Assembly (NCBI GenBank): GCA_016719395.1
Contig: JADJZF010000001.1
Span: 310,001 to 374,000 of the forward strand
Length of the DNA stretch: 64,000 bases
Origin: Candidatus Amarobacter glycogenicus
GTDB lineage: Bacteria > Chloroflexota > Dehalococcoidia > Tepidiformales > Tepidiformaceae
Reading direction: 5' to 3'
Positions 52,804 to 60,956 of this stretch are shown piece after piece. A program made the position numbers and the translations under genes. A model generated the notes under the pieces. It was given only the letters and a program-made list of their open reading frames with translations, searched no databases and was not told the origin of the DNA. How positions within the stretch are numbered: position 1 is the first letter of the stretch; each line of letters begins with the position of its first letter.

Positions 52804-53643
52804 TTAGTTGAGTCGAGTTCGAAAGGTCGAGGTTCGACCTGCGGCATGCGCCGCGAGCTCCGCGAATGGGCGGAGGCGCAGCATCAGTTCGTCGACGGTC
52901 CGTCGGTACGCCTGCAGGCGCACCGCCTCGGTCCCCGTCACCTCGGCGGGGTCTTCGAGGCGCCAGTGGAGCGAATTGTGGGGGCCGGGAAGCTCCGGGC
53001 ACTGTTCGCGTGCCGCGTCCGAGAGCGTGATGACGTAATCGAACGTGAGGTGGGCGAGTTCGTCCACGCACTTGGAGCGGGCCCCGCTCCAATCGATGCC
53101 GCCCTCGGCGAGCGCGCGGACCGCCATGGGGCTGATCCCGCGAGGGGTGATACCGGCCGAGCGCGCGTCGAAGTCCGTTCCGCCGTAGCGCCGAAGCAGC
53201 GCCTCGGCAATCTGGCTACGCCCGGAGTTCCCGTTGCAGAGAAAGAGGGTCGATATCGGCCCCTGTGCCCCACTGCGCGGGGTCTTCGGATCCGGACGCG
53301 TCTCGGCGATGGTGGCCTCCAGGTCGCCGAGCTCGGCCTCGAGGCGTCCGAGTTCTTCGCGGCGACGCGAAACCGCCTGGCGGTGCTCCGCCAGCACGCT
53401 GCTGACTGCCGGGTCTGCCGCCCCGTGTTCCATGCACAGCCGGGCGAGCCTCCCTGCATCGGCGGGCGCCAGCCCGACCCGGCGCAGCGTGGTGACCAGC
53501 TGGAGCAGCCGGAGGTCCTGGTCCGAATACTCCCGGTAACCGTTCTGGTTCCGCGAAGCCGCGGGCAGGACGCCAACCGTTTCGTACCAGCGCACGCCCG
53601 ATGGCGACAGCCCGGCGCTGCGGGCGAGCTGGGAAACGTTCAT
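52804..53643 (-). CDS. Fusion of a MerR-type DNA-binding domain with a low-molecular-weight phosphatase/arsenate reductase domain
   Basis: A 279-residue protein. Residues 1-72 are a MerR HTH (NVSQLARSAGLSPSGVRWYETVGVLPAASRNQNGYREYS); about 80-116 form the dimerisation coiled coil. From 130 the sequence is an LMW-phosphatase/ArsC domain: STLFLCNGNSGRSQIAEALL with Cys136 and Arg142 (C-x5-R), ARSAGITPRGISPMAV, DYVITLSDAAREQCPELPG and LHWRLEDPAEVTG. Thioredoxin-coupled ArsC has two resolving cysteines here; the second is Cys215, but the first (before S-D) is absent. It could be a reductase with altered chemistry, a phosphatase, or a sensor whose reaction state controls DNA binding. A VOC gene is coupled downstream. 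Confidence 0.88.
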   Translation of the reverse strand: MNVSQLARSAGLSPSGVRWYETVGVLPAASRNQNGYREYSDQDLRLLQLVTTLRRVGLAPADAGRLARLCMEHGAADPAVSSVLAEHRQAVSRRREELGRLEAELGDLEATIAETRPDPKTPRSGAQGPISTLFLCNGNSGRSQIAEALLRRYGGTDFDARSAGITPRGISPMAVRALAEGGIDWSGARSKCVDELAHLTFDYVITLSDAAREQCPELPGPHNSLHWRLEDPAEVTGTEAVRLQAYRRTVDELMLRLRPFAELAAHAAGRTSTFRTRLN

Positions 53644-53766
53644 GGCTGCACCATAAACCTTACAGTTACTGCAAAGTCAACCCCTTCCACGTTCGCTCGA
53701 TAAATTGCTAGCTTCGGTGATCGATACGCCGTATACTCCGGCTCGGTGGCATACGGAGGACTCCGA

Positions 53767-54303
53767 ATGCAAACGGCGACCTACCGCGCGGAGCTGTCCG
53801 CGCGTTTGCGCCAGGTAACTGACGACATTGCCTGGGCGGTGCGGGGCACCATCGAGGACCAGGCCCATTACAAGCCCGCCGACTACGAATGGTCGATGCA
53901 CGAGCACCTTTCGCACCTGCGCGATATGGAGCAAGAGGTGTACCTCCCGCTCTTGCGCTGGGCGACCGTGCCCGAAATGCTCGACCCGCTCGACTACAGC
54001 CGGCGTGACTGGCACAACTTCCGCTACAAGCCCATGGAGCCGCTCGCGAGCATCGTCGGTGACATCCAGCGCATCCGCGACGAAGAGCTCGCGATCTTCC
54101 GGGACATGAACGACGTCACCTGGATGCGGTACCGGAATGACACGCGCTGGGGCCCGCTCACCTGCCAGTGGATTGCCGAGCTGATATATCGCCATGCGCT
54201 GGACCACCTCCAGGGCATGATGGCGTTGAAGCAGGACGTGAACCTTGCCACACTTCAACCGCCGCCGATCGTTGTCGGCGGCTACATTGGTGGAAGGACC
54301 TAG
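53767..54303 (+). CDS. DinB-like (YfiT/DUF664-fold) protein
   Basis: A 178-residue four-helix protein of the DinB superfamily: SARLRQVTDDIAWAVRGTIEDQAHYKPADYEWSMHEHLSHLRDMEQEVYLPLLRWA, then WIAELIYRHALDHLQGMMAL. The histidines of EHLSHL, YRHALDH are candidate metal ligands. The superfamily includes mycothiol- and bacillithiol-dependent enzymes and uncharacterised stress proteins; it is not a polymerase. GGAGG upstream fixes ATG 53767. It is followed 8 bp later by the CitE/HpcH-like gene. Confidence 0.82.
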   Translation: MQTATYRAELSARLRQVTDDIAWAVRGTIEDQAHYKPADYEWSMHEHLSHLRDMEQEVYLPLLRWATVPEMLDPLDYSRRDWHNFRYKPMEPLASIVGDIQRIRDEELAIFRDMNDVTWMRYRNDTRWGPLTCQWIAELIYRHALDHLQGMMALKQDVNLATLQPPPIVVGGYIGGRT

Positions 54304-54311
54304 AATCGCCC

Positions 54312-55121
54312 ATGCGGCTCCGCAGCATCGTCTCTATCCCGGCCTCCGGCGCGGGGCTCTCGGGCGCGCTTGAATCCCAGGCTGACGCCGTCCTCTTGAC
54401 GCTCGCCGATGACAATTTGCCCGTCGACGACCTCCGCAGTGCGGCTACCGCCGCGGTCGCCGAAGCGGCACGCGCGGGCAAAGCTGTACTCCTCGCCGTC
54501 AACCACCCCCGCACGCAGCTGTTGCGCGGAGACCTGGAAGCGGTGCTCAGCACCGATGTGAAAGCGGTGGTGCTGCACCACGCAGTCGAGCCGCAGGACG
54601 TCCGCGACACCGCCGTCCTCCTGCGCGAGTTTGAACTGCAGCGGGGAATCGAGCCCGGCGACACCCTGCTCTTCCCGATGGTTGATACCGCTCGGGGGCT
54701 GCTGCGCTGCGGCGAGATCGCCTCAGCGGCGCCGCGCGTCGGAGGCATCGTCTTCCACTCGCGTCACTACGCCCACGACGTGGGGGCGCGGGACGAACAG
54801 AAGGGTGACCGTCTCGCGCACGCGCGCGGCCAGGTCGTCGCGACGGCTCGTGCCAATGGCGGCCTCCCCCTGATCGTCGCCGACGGGCTGGAGGCGCAGT
54901 ACCTCTCGCAGTACGGGTTCGCCGGGATCATCCTCCGCGAACTGCGGAATGTGCCCGCCGCGAACGCCGCCTTCACCCCGTATGACGAAATCCGCACCCA
55001 GCACCAGCAGGCTCTGGAACGTTTCGAGCAGGCCCGCATCGAGGGCCTGTGGGTTGCGCGCCATGGCGAACGCATCGTCGATGCGGCCGCAGCGCGTCGA
55101 TCCCGGCGGGTGGTGGAGTAG
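54312..55121 (+). CDS. HpcH/HpaI aldolase or citrate-lyase-beta-like protein
   Basis: This 269-residue protein has features of the CitE/HpcH TIM-barrel family: IVSIPASGAGLSGALESQADAVLLTLAD, VKAVVLHHAVEPQDVRDTAVLLREFELQRGIEPG, LLFPMVDTARGLLRCGEIASAAPRVGGIVFHSRHYAHDVGAR and GLPLIVADGLEAQYLSQYGFAGII. The usual metal-ligand E and D residues are not placed with confidence, so it may be a divergent, possibly non-catalytic member. It follows the DinB-like gene closely and is convergent with the CsoR-family gene. Confidence 0.68.
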   Translation: MRLRSIVSIPASGAGLSGALESQADAVLLTLADDNLPVDDLRSAATAAVAEAARAGKAVLLAVNHPRTQLLRGDLEAVLSTDVKAVVLHHAVEPQDVRDTAVLLREFELQRGIEPGDTLLFPMVDTARGLLRCGEIASAAPRVGGIVFHSRHYAHDVGARDEQKGDRLAHARGQVVATARANGGLPLIVADGLEAQYLSQYGFAGIILRELRNVPAANAAFTPYDEIRTQHQQALERFEQARIEGLWVARHGERIVDAAAARRSRRVVE

Positions 55122-55131
55122 GGTCCGCCCT

Positions 55132-55413
55132 CTACCCTGCCCCTACCGTGTGGCGGCTCCAGAGCTTCAGCGTCTCGCGTACCTTGTCGACCGTGGCGTT
55201 GTCCATTGTGGCGTCGTTGAAAACGCAGTCGTTCAGGTGCTTTTCGAGGACGAGGAGACTCGCACTTTCGAGGCCCGAGCGGACAGCGAGCAACTGCGTC
55301 AACACGTCCTCGCAGCAACGGCCGTCTTCGAGCATATTGCGCAGGCCGCGGACCTGGCCCTCGATCCGCGCCAGCCTGTCAAGGAGCTTCTTCGTCTCTT
55401 CTGGTGTCTGCAT
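55132..55413 (-). CDS. CsoR/FrmR-family metal-sensing repressor
   Basis: A 93-residue all-helical DUF156 repressor: TKKLLDRLARIEGQVRGLRNMLEDGRCCEDVLTQLLAVRSGLESASLLVLEKHLNDCVF in segments. The metal or thiol ligands of the CsoR group are present: Cys34 (or Cys33), His59 and Cys63. Copper sensing is the first guess; FrmR-like aldehyde or persulfide sensing cannot be excluded. It is divergent from trxA. The 98-bp gap holds a palindromic G/C-rich operator typical of the family. Confidence 0.92.
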   Translation of the reverse strand: MQTPEETKKLLDRLARIEGQVRGLRNMLEDGRCCEDVLTQLLAVRSGLESASLLVLEKHLNDCVFNDATMDNATVDKVRETLKLWSRHTVGAG

Positions 55414-55428
55414 GGGGCCCTCCAAGTG

Positions 55429-55457
55429 TTGACAATCATACCCCATGGGGGTATCTT
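55429..55457 (+). promoter_or_regulatory. trxA promoter with embedded CsoR-type operator
   Basis: A perfect -35 TTGACA (55429-55434) and -10 TATCTT (55452-55457) are 17 bp apart. The spacer holds ATACCCCATGGGGGTAT (55438-55454), a G/C-tract palindrome of the kind bound by CsoR-family repressors; its right end overlaps the -10. Repressor binding here would block transcription of trxA-trxB and could also autoregulate the divergent regulator gene. Confidence 0.8.
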
Positions 55458-55511
55458 GTGGCTACATCTCAACGGGACCCGGTGTACAGGGCCTCGAAAG
55501 GAACACACACA

Positions 55512-55838
55512 ATGTCCGATGTCCGCGAAACCACCGATACGACCTGGGATGCCGATGTCCTCAAGGCCGACCTTCCCGTCCTCGTCGACTTTTGGGCGCC
55601 CTGGTGCGGCCCCTGCCGCATGGTCGCCCCGATCGTCCAGGAGCTCAGCGAGGAGTACGCCGGCAAGCTCAACTTCTTCAAGATGAACACCGACGAGAAC
55701 CCCACGGTGCCGAGCAAGTTCGGCATCCGCAGTATCCCTTCGCTGCTGATCTTCAAGGGTGGCGAACTCAAGGGGACGGTCGTCGGCTTCCGCCCGAAGA
55801 GCGACCTCAAGAAGCGTATCGAAGAGGCGCTCGTCTAA
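55512..55838 (+). CDS. trxA: Thioredoxin
   Basis: A 108-residue thioredoxin: LPVLVDFWAPWCGPCRMVAPIVQEL with active-site Cys32/Cys35, then FFKMNTDENPTVPSKFGIRSIPSLLIFKGGELKGTVVGF with the cis-proline (SIPS). It reduces protein disulfides using electrons from the adjacent reductase. The promoter lies upstream with a CsoR-type operator. A hairpin separates it from trxB. Confidence 0.97.
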   Translation: MSDVRETTDTTWDADVLKADLPVLVDFWAPWCGPCRMVAPIVQELSEEYAGKLNFFKMNTDENPTVPSKFGIRSIPSLLIFKGGELKGTVVGFRPKSDLKKRIEEALV

Positions 55839-55862
55839 GGGTTCGCGTACGTGAGCTGAATA

Positions 55863-55890
55863 GGAAAGGCCGGGAATCCCCGGCCTTTCC
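55863..55890 (+). terminator. Intercistronic hairpin between trxA and trxB
   Basis: GGAAAGGCCGG and CCGGCCTTTCC form an 11-bp perfect stem with a 6-base loop. There is no T-run afterwards, so it more likely attenuates or protects the trxA mRNA end than stops all readthrough; trxB follows 27 bp later with its own AGGAGGAGG ribosome site. Confidence 0.65.
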
Positions 55891-55917
55891 CGTCTCCAGG
55901 AGGAGGGGCCCACAGCT

Positions 55918-56841
55918 ATGGACAGGTACGACATCGCCATCATCGGCGGGGGCGGTGCCGGCCTGACGGCGGCCGTGTACGCCGCACGCGCCATGCGCTC
56001 CACGGTGGTATTCGAAGGCAACGTCACCGGCGGCCAGATCGCCACCACCGACGTTGTCGAGAACTTCCCGGGCTTCCCAGAAGGCATCAACGGGTTTGAC
56101 CTGGCGCAGAACATGCTCAGGCAGGCCGAAAAGTTCGGCGCCACCGTCGAGTACTCGCGTGTCGAAAGACTCGATCGTGCAGGAGACGGGACATTCGCCG
56201 TGGCGACGGAAGCTGCGGTCTATCGCGCGAGGGCGGTCATCGTGGCGGCCGGCGCCGACTACAACAAGCTCGGCGTGCCCGGTGAAGACGAGTTCGTCGG
56301 CCGCGGCGTGAGTTACTGCGCGACCTGCGATGCGGCGTTCTTTACGGGCCAGGACGTTGTCGTGGTCGGTGGCGGCGATGCGGCGGTCGAAGAGGCGCTC
56401 TTCACCACCCGCTACGCGAAGACCGTCACGATCGTCCATCGCCGCGACACGCTTCGTGCCAGCGGCATCCTCCAGGAGCGTGCCCGGGCGAACGAGAAGA
56501 TCCGGTTCGCCTGGGACACCGTCGTCGAGCGCATCGAAGGTGCGGACGCAGTCGAACGCGCGGTGCTCAGGAACCTCAAGACTGGGACAGTCTCGGTGAT
56601 GCCGGTTTCGGCGGTCTTCGTCTTCATCGGCCAGGTCCCAAACAGCCACCTGCTCAAGGGGCTGGCGGACCTCGATGCCGGCGGCCACGCGATTGTCGAT
56701 CTCCAGATGGCCACAACCGTGCCGGGCCTGTTCGTGGCAGGCGATGTGCGGACGAAGGCAGCGCGCCAGCTCATTAGTGCCGCTGGTGACGGTGCTACGG
56801 CCGCGATCTCTGCGGAGCACTACCTCGCTTCGCTGGGCTGA
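55918..56841 (+). CDS. trxB: Thioredoxin reductase (NADPH)
   Basis: This 307-residue flavoprotein has the FAD motif IAIIGGGGAGLTAAVYAARA (7-26), the redox disulfide Cys134-Ala-Thr-Cys137 in GVSYCATCDAAFF, the NADPH motif VVGGGDAAVEEALF around 150-160 and the second FAD site GLFVAGDVRTKAARQLISAAGDGATAA. It reduces the thioredoxin encoded 79 bp upstream. Its 3' end overlaps that of the convergent MFS gene by 22 bp. Confidence 0.97.
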   Translation: MDRYDIAIIGGGGAGLTAAVYAARAMRSTVVFEGNVTGGQIATTDVVENFPGFPEGINGFDLAQNMLRQAEKFGATVEYSRVERLDRAGDGTFAVATEAAVYRARAVIVAAGADYNKLGVPGEDEFVGRGVSYCATCDAAFFTGQDVVVVGGGDAAVEEALFTTRYAKTVTIVHRRDTLRASGILQERARANEKIRFAWDTVVERIEGADAVERAVLRNLKTGTVSVMPVSAVFVFIGQVPNSHLLKGLADLDAGGHAIVDLQMATTVPGLFVAGDVRTKAARQLISAAGDGATAAISAEHYLASLG

Positions 56842-58124
56842 TTCTTCCCGAACCCGCTCGGTTCTCGCACGAAAAGGAATGCCGCAGCGCCGGCGGCCAG
56901 CAGGATCAGTCCGATAACCACGTAGACGGACTCGATCCCGGCCACACCTGTAGTGAAGCCGCCGCCGATCGGCCCGAGCATGAGTGCGAGCGATTGCATG
57001 CTCGCGGCGAGGCCAAACGTGCTGCCCTGCTTACCTTCCGGGGTGCTCGCCGCAATCAGCGCGCTCGTCCCGGGGACCATCGCCCCCTGGAACAGCCCAA
57101 CAGCCCCGAGCAACAGCGCGAAGGGCACGGCTCCATTCGCCAGCGCGACTGTCGGGTACAGGGCGCCGGTGACAAGTGCCGCTGTCGCAACAGTGTTCCG
57201 GTAGCCGATGCGCTGGCCGAGAGGGGCGACCGCGAGCGCACCGATCGTGCTCGTCAGGCCAATCACCCCGAACACGAGACCTGTGGCGGCTTCTTCCTTC
57301 AGGTCCGCAGTCCAGCCCGGCACTTCCAGGTGCACGCGTTCGCCATCGGCGAACTTGTCGATGCTGATCGGCATGACCGGGCGGACGAACGTCGTGCTGA
57401 GCCAGAGGCTGAACAGCAGCAAGAGCATGAAGATCACCTGCCGTTCAGAAACGACCGCGGCGATGTTCTCCCGGAAGCTGCCGCCCCTGGGCTTCCCGCA
57501 GCCGTCGTTGCCTTCGGGTTCATCGATCGGCTCCTCGCGGACGAAGAAGTACACGAGCGCCGCGGCGGCGATGTACAGCGCCGCGCAGAAGACGAACGAC
57601 TCGCGAATGCCTAGACTGGCTGCGACGACGCCGCCGATCACCGGCCCAAGCATGTTGGCGAAGAACTGTCCGGTCTGGAGTAGCCCCAACGCGTAGCCGA
57701 CCTTCGCCCGCGGCGTTGTGGCCGCGACCAGTGCCGCGGCGGCCCCCATCGTCCCGGCGAATGCACCCATGAGGAAGCGAAGGAGCACGAGTTGCCACAC
57801 GGCCTGGGCGACTCCCATCACGGCGATCAGCACTCCCGCCCCGATCAGCGCGCGCAGGAACATCGGTTTCCGCCCGTAGCGGTCGGCCAGGGAGCCCCAG
57901 ATCGGCGCCGTCAGGGTCAGGGAAAGGCCGGTCGCGCTCGCAGTCAGGCTCGTGTAAAACGCGACCTCCGACTCCTTGGTGACGCCGAGTTCCTTGATGT
58001 AAAACGGGATGAAGGGGAAGACGAAGTTCGCCCCCATCAATCCGACAAACACCCCGATCCAGACGAATGCGAGGTTCTGTTTCCAACGACTTCCAGGTGC
58101 GGGACTGCGCGTAGCCGAAGCCAT
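56820..58124 (-). CDS. Major facilitator superfamily transporter
   Basis: A 434-residue transporter with about 12 transmembrane helices. The loop 2-3 motif is GSLADRYGRKPMFLRALI and FLMGAFAGTMGAAAALVAATTPRAKVG lies after helix 4, with a central loop of about 60 residues (EEPIDEPEGNDGCGKPRGG) and later helices with GLAASMQSLALMLGPIGGGF. It resembles drug/proton antiporters of the TetA/multidrug type; the substrate is unknown. ATG 58124 is preferred over ATG 58175. It overlaps trxB by 22 bp at the 3' end. Confidence 0.93.
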   Translation of the reverse strand: MASATRSPAPGSRWKQNLAFVWIGVFVGLMGANFVFPFIPFYIKELGVTKESEVAFYTSLTASATGLSLTLTAPIWGSLADRYGRKPMFLRALIGAGVLIAVMGVAQAVWQLVLLRFLMGAFAGTMGAAAALVAATTPRAKVGYALGLLQTGQFFANMLGPVIGGVVAASLGIRESFVFCAALYIAAAALVYFFVREEPIDEPEGNDGCGKPRGGSFRENIAAVVSERQVIFMLLLLFSLWLSTTFVRPVMPISIDKFADGERVHLEVPGWTADLKEEAATGLVFGVIGLTSTIGALAVAPLGQRIGYRNTVATAALVTGALYPTVALANGAVPFALLLGAVGLFQGAMVPGTSALIAASTPEGKQGSTFGLAASMQSLALMLGPIGGGFTTGVAGIESVYVVIGLILLAAGAAAFLFVREPSGFGKNQPSEAR

Positions 58125-58246
58125 CAGGCGTGCTCGCCTCGGTTCGGCGCACAGGTCGCAGGTTCGGTCACGCACGAGTCCGATTCAGGGGTGGAGCCAT
58201 CTTCCCACCGGTACGGCGTCCACGCATAGGCTCCGGAAGTCGGGCC

Positions 58247-58714
58247 TCAGCCTCGCATCTGGTGGATCTGCTCGGCGTGGGCGGTCGAGTGGTCCGCGCC
58301 GCGGATGATCAACTCGCCGATGCTCAGGCGCTCTCCATCGGGCAAGACTCCCGCTTTGTCCCACGACTTCATGTCGAGCTGGCGCAGGATCTCGATGGTC
58401 GTGAAGCGGAGCTGGTCGAAGAGCGCGATCGCTGCCTCCGGGCTGCGCCAGAGATAGTGCAGCTTCCGCTTCCAGGTGCCCTCATCAAACGTGAAAAGAG
58501 GCGGCTCATCGCCGGCGAGGACAAGCCGGATACGGGTTGCCCTCACCATTTCCGCGTCGCTGAGGTGGACAAGGATATCGCGGACCGACCAGCCCTCCGT
58601 GTTCGGGCGCGAGATAGCGCCCGGGTCTGCCCCTCGGATCGCCTCGCGGATGAGAGCGGCGCCCGCGACGAATCGTTCCAGTGGCTCGACGAGGTGTTCG
58701 GGAAGTTTCGCCAT
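58247..58714 (-). CDS. DinB-like (DUF1569/YfiT-fold) protein
   Basis: A 155-residue four-helix protein: HLVEPLERFVAGAALIREAIRGADPGAISRPNTEGWSVRDILVHLSDAEMVRATRIRLVL, then DGERLSIGELIIRGADHSTAHAEQIHQMR. His50 and the C-terminal H-x-x-x-H match DinB-superfamily metal sites. It is the second such protein in the window and is not close to the one at 53767. It is divergent from dnaJ, so the CIRCE region could influence it, though the operator lies beside dnaJ. Confidence 0.85.
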   Translation of the reverse strand: MAKLPEHLVEPLERFVAGAALIREAIRGADPGAISRPNTEGWSVRDILVHLSDAEMVRATRIRLVLAGDEPPLFTFDEGTWKRKLHYLWRSPEAAIALFDQLRFTTIEILRQLDMKSWDKAGVLPDGERLSIGELIIRGADHSTAHAEQIHQMRG

Positions 58715-58776
58715 CGGGCCTGAACTGTACAGGATGGCGGTTCCCTGTTCCTGCCGTGGCCAAAGCGGCCCCACGC

Positions 58777-58803
58777 TTAGCACTCTGTTTGGTACACTGC
58801 TAA
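58777..58803. promoter_or_regulatory. CIRCE operator (HrcA site) upstream of dnaJ
   Basis: TTAGCACTC (exact left half-site) is followed by a 9-base spacer and CACTGCTAA (7 of 9 to GAGTGCTAA). It ends 4 bp before the dnaJ ATG, so it overlaps the start region and a TACACT -10-like sequence. No hrcA gene is in the window. Confidence 0.85.
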
Positions 58804-58807
58804 GTCG

Positions 58808-59941
58808 ATGGCGACAGGACAGCGCGACTACTACGAAGTGCTCGGTGTCGAGCGGTCGGCGGATGCCCAGGAGCTCAAGCGCGCCTATCGCAAGCTCGCC
58901 ATGGAGTACCACCCGGACCGCAACGGCTCCGAGGACGCAGCTGAGAAGTTCAAGGAGATCAACCAGGCCTACGAAGTCCTCTCCGATGACCAGAAGCGCG
59001 GCGCCTACGACCGCTTCGGCCACGCCGGCGTGGACGGAACAGGTGGGCCCGGCGGATTCGATGGGTTCTCGCACTTCGACGGCTTCGGCGACATCTTCGA
59101 GACCTTTTTCGGCGGCGGTTCCCGCGGCGGGCGCCGGCGGCGTGGGCCGGCTCGCGGTGCGGACCTTCGCTACAACATGCGGCTCACCTTCGAAGAAGCT
59201 GTCTTCGGCGCTGAAAAGGAAATTGAGTTCCAGCGCCAGGAGCGGTGCGCCACCTGCGCCGGCAAAGGCGCCGAGCCAGGCACCGAACTTGCCACCTGCC
59301 CTGAATGCAACGGCGCGGGTGAAATCCGCCGTTCGCAACAGAGTATCTTCGGGCAGTTCGTAAACGTGACCGCCTGTGCGCGCTGTTCCGGCGAAGGGCG
59401 CATCGTCCCCAACCCATGCGAAGAGTGCCGGGGCACGGGCCGCACCCGCCAGACGCGCAAGATCGCGGTCAAAGTGCCGGCGGGGGTCGATGATGGCGCC
59501 CAGATCCGGATTTCGAATGAGGGCGAAGCCGGTGCTCGCGGTGGTGAGCAGGGCAACCTCTACGTCGTCCTAAACATCGCTGAGCACGAGCGCTTCCAGC
59601 GAGTCGAAGACCACATCGTCCTCGAACTGCCGATCAACGTCGCCCAGGCTGCCCTCGGCGCCGAGCTGAACGTCCCGACGCTCGATGGCGAAGTGGAAAT
59701 GGAAATCCCGGCCGGGACGCAGAGTGGAGAAGACTTCGTCCTGCGGGGCAAGGGCGTGCCCCACCTCCGGGGCACAGGTCGAGGCGACATGGTCATCCGC
59801 GTCACCGTCGTCGTGCCCGAATCGCTCACCGACGACCAGCGGGGCCTCCTCGAACAGCTCGCCCAGACGATGGGCACGCCGACTCTCCCGAAGCGAAACC
59901 GCGGCTTCTTCGAGCGCATCCGCGATGCGATGGCCGGTTGA
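58808..59941 (+). CDS. dnaJ: Chaperone protein DnaJ
   Basis: The 377-residue protein has a J-domain with HPD (YHPDRN), a Gly/Phe-rich linker, all four zinc motifs (CATCAGKG, CPECNGAG, CARCSGEG, CEECRGTG) and two C-terminal client domains. It stimulates DnaK; no dnaK lies nearby. The CIRCE site before it implies HrcA control, in contrast with the HspR-linked short DnaJ at 35647. There is almost no space for a leader and no Shine-Dalgarno, so translation may be leaderless. prmA overlaps its 3' end or follows at once. Confidence 0.96.
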   Translation: MATGQRDYYEVLGVERSADAQELKRAYRKLAMEYHPDRNGSEDAAEKFKEINQAYEVLSDDQKRGAYDRFGHAGVDGTGGPGGFDGFSHFDGFGDIFETFFGGGSRGGRRRRGPARGADLRYNMRLTFEEAVFGAEKEIEFQRQERCATCAGKGAEPGTELATCPECNGAGEIRRSQQSIFGQFVNVTACARCSGEGRIVPNPCEECRGTGRTRQTRKIAVKVPAGVDDGAQIRISNEGEAGARGGEQGNLYVVLNIAEHERFQRVEDHIVLELPINVAQAALGAELNVPTLDGEVEMEIPAGTQSGEDFVLRGKGVPHLRGTGRGDMVIRVTVVVPESLTDDQRGLLEQLAQTMGTPTLPKRNRGFFERIRDAMAG

Positions 59942-60905
59942 GCCAGGACCTGGATTGGCGAATTTGGATTACGGGTTGACACCGCGTCCCACTGCCCAGC
60001 CCCAAACCGCAGATGGGGCGCTCTGGTATGAGATTACCGCGCTCACTCCGCCGGCCCTCGTCGAAGAGGTGTCGGCGCTGATGCTCTCCGTTGCTCCCGG
60101 CGGGATCACGGTCGAACACCCGATCGATATCCTCGGCCCGGAAATGGGCTTTAGCGTTCGCGGCGGCGAACCCGTGCTCGTGCGTGCCTATCTGCCGGCG
60201 TCCGAACTGGGCGCGATCCTCGTGAACGACCTTCGCACCGGGATGGAGGCATACCCCGCGGTCCAACTCACGGCGAAGCCCATCTACGAGCAGGACTGGG
60301 CAGTCTCCTGGCGGGAGTTCTTCGGCGTGGTCGAAACGGGCGGCCGTGTCGTCATCATCCCCACCTGGGTGGAACACGAAGTCCGTCCCGGGCAGATCGC
60401 CATCTGGCTCGACCCGGGACAGGCATTCGGCACGGGGCACCACGAGACGACCCGCCTCTGCCCTGCCGCCCTCGATGGGTTGGCCCGTTCCGGGATCACA
60501 ATGCTGGATGTCGGAACGGGTTCGGGCGTGCTTTCGATCGCCGCGGCAAAGCTCGGGGCGCCGCGCATTGTGGCAATCGATATCGACCCCATCGCCGCTG
60601 AGATCGCCCGCCGCAATTGCGATGCGAACGGCATCGGAGCCGAGGTCGAAATCTCGGCTGGCACACTCCAATCCGATCACCCAGGGCGCTATGAGCTCGT
60701 GGTTTCCAACATCAGCACCCCGGCCAACACGGCCCTCGCCGGGGTCTTCGGTGTCGTGGTGAAGCCGGGCGGCGATATCGTCCTTTCGGGAATCCTCGCT
60801 GTGGACGCTCCGGGCGTTGTCGCCGCAATGGCGGCCCAGGGGTTCGAGCAACTGGCAATGACCGAAGAGCGCGACTGGTGCTGCATCCACCTGCGCAAGG
60901 CATGA
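59925..60905 (+). CDS. prmA: Ribosomal protein L11 methyltransferase
   Basis: A SAM-dependent methyltransferase of up to 326 residues. WYEITALTPPALVEEVSALML is the N-terminal L11-binding domain. The linker and core show PTWVEHEVRPGQIAIWLDPGQAFGTGHHETTRLC, motif I LDVGTGSGVLSIAAAKLGA and VVSNIS (usually V-A-N-I). It trimethylates L11. The start is uncertain: ATG 59925 overlaps dnaJ by 17 bp, while TTG 59955 would avoid the overlap. dnaJ-prmA adjacency is common in bacteria and supports co-transcription. Confidence 0.92.
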   Translation: MRWPVEPGPGLANLDYGLTPRPTAQPQTADGALWYEITALTPPALVEEVSALMLSVAPGGITVEHPIDILGPEMGFSVRGGEPVLVRAYLPASELGAILVNDLRTGMEAYPAVQLTAKPIYEQDWAVSWREFFGVVETGGRVVIIPTWVEHEVRPGQIAIWLDPGQAFGTGHHETTRLCPAALDGLARSGITMLDVGTGSGVLSIAAAKLGAPRIVAIDIDPIAAEIARRNCDANGIGAEVEISAGTLQSDHPGRYELVVSNISTPANTALAGVFGVVVKPGGDIVLSGILAVDAPGVVAAMAAQGFEQLAMTEERDWCCIHLRKA

Positions 60906-60956
60906 AGGCGATCCGCGGTTCGACAATCCCCGGCACCGGACGGAGAATCAGCGGCC

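Noticed and set aside
53767..54303. DinB-family protein as a DNA polymerase IV homologue
   Set aside because: The sequence is the four-helix DinB/YfiT metal-binding fold, unrelated to the Y-family polymerase that shares the name in other species.
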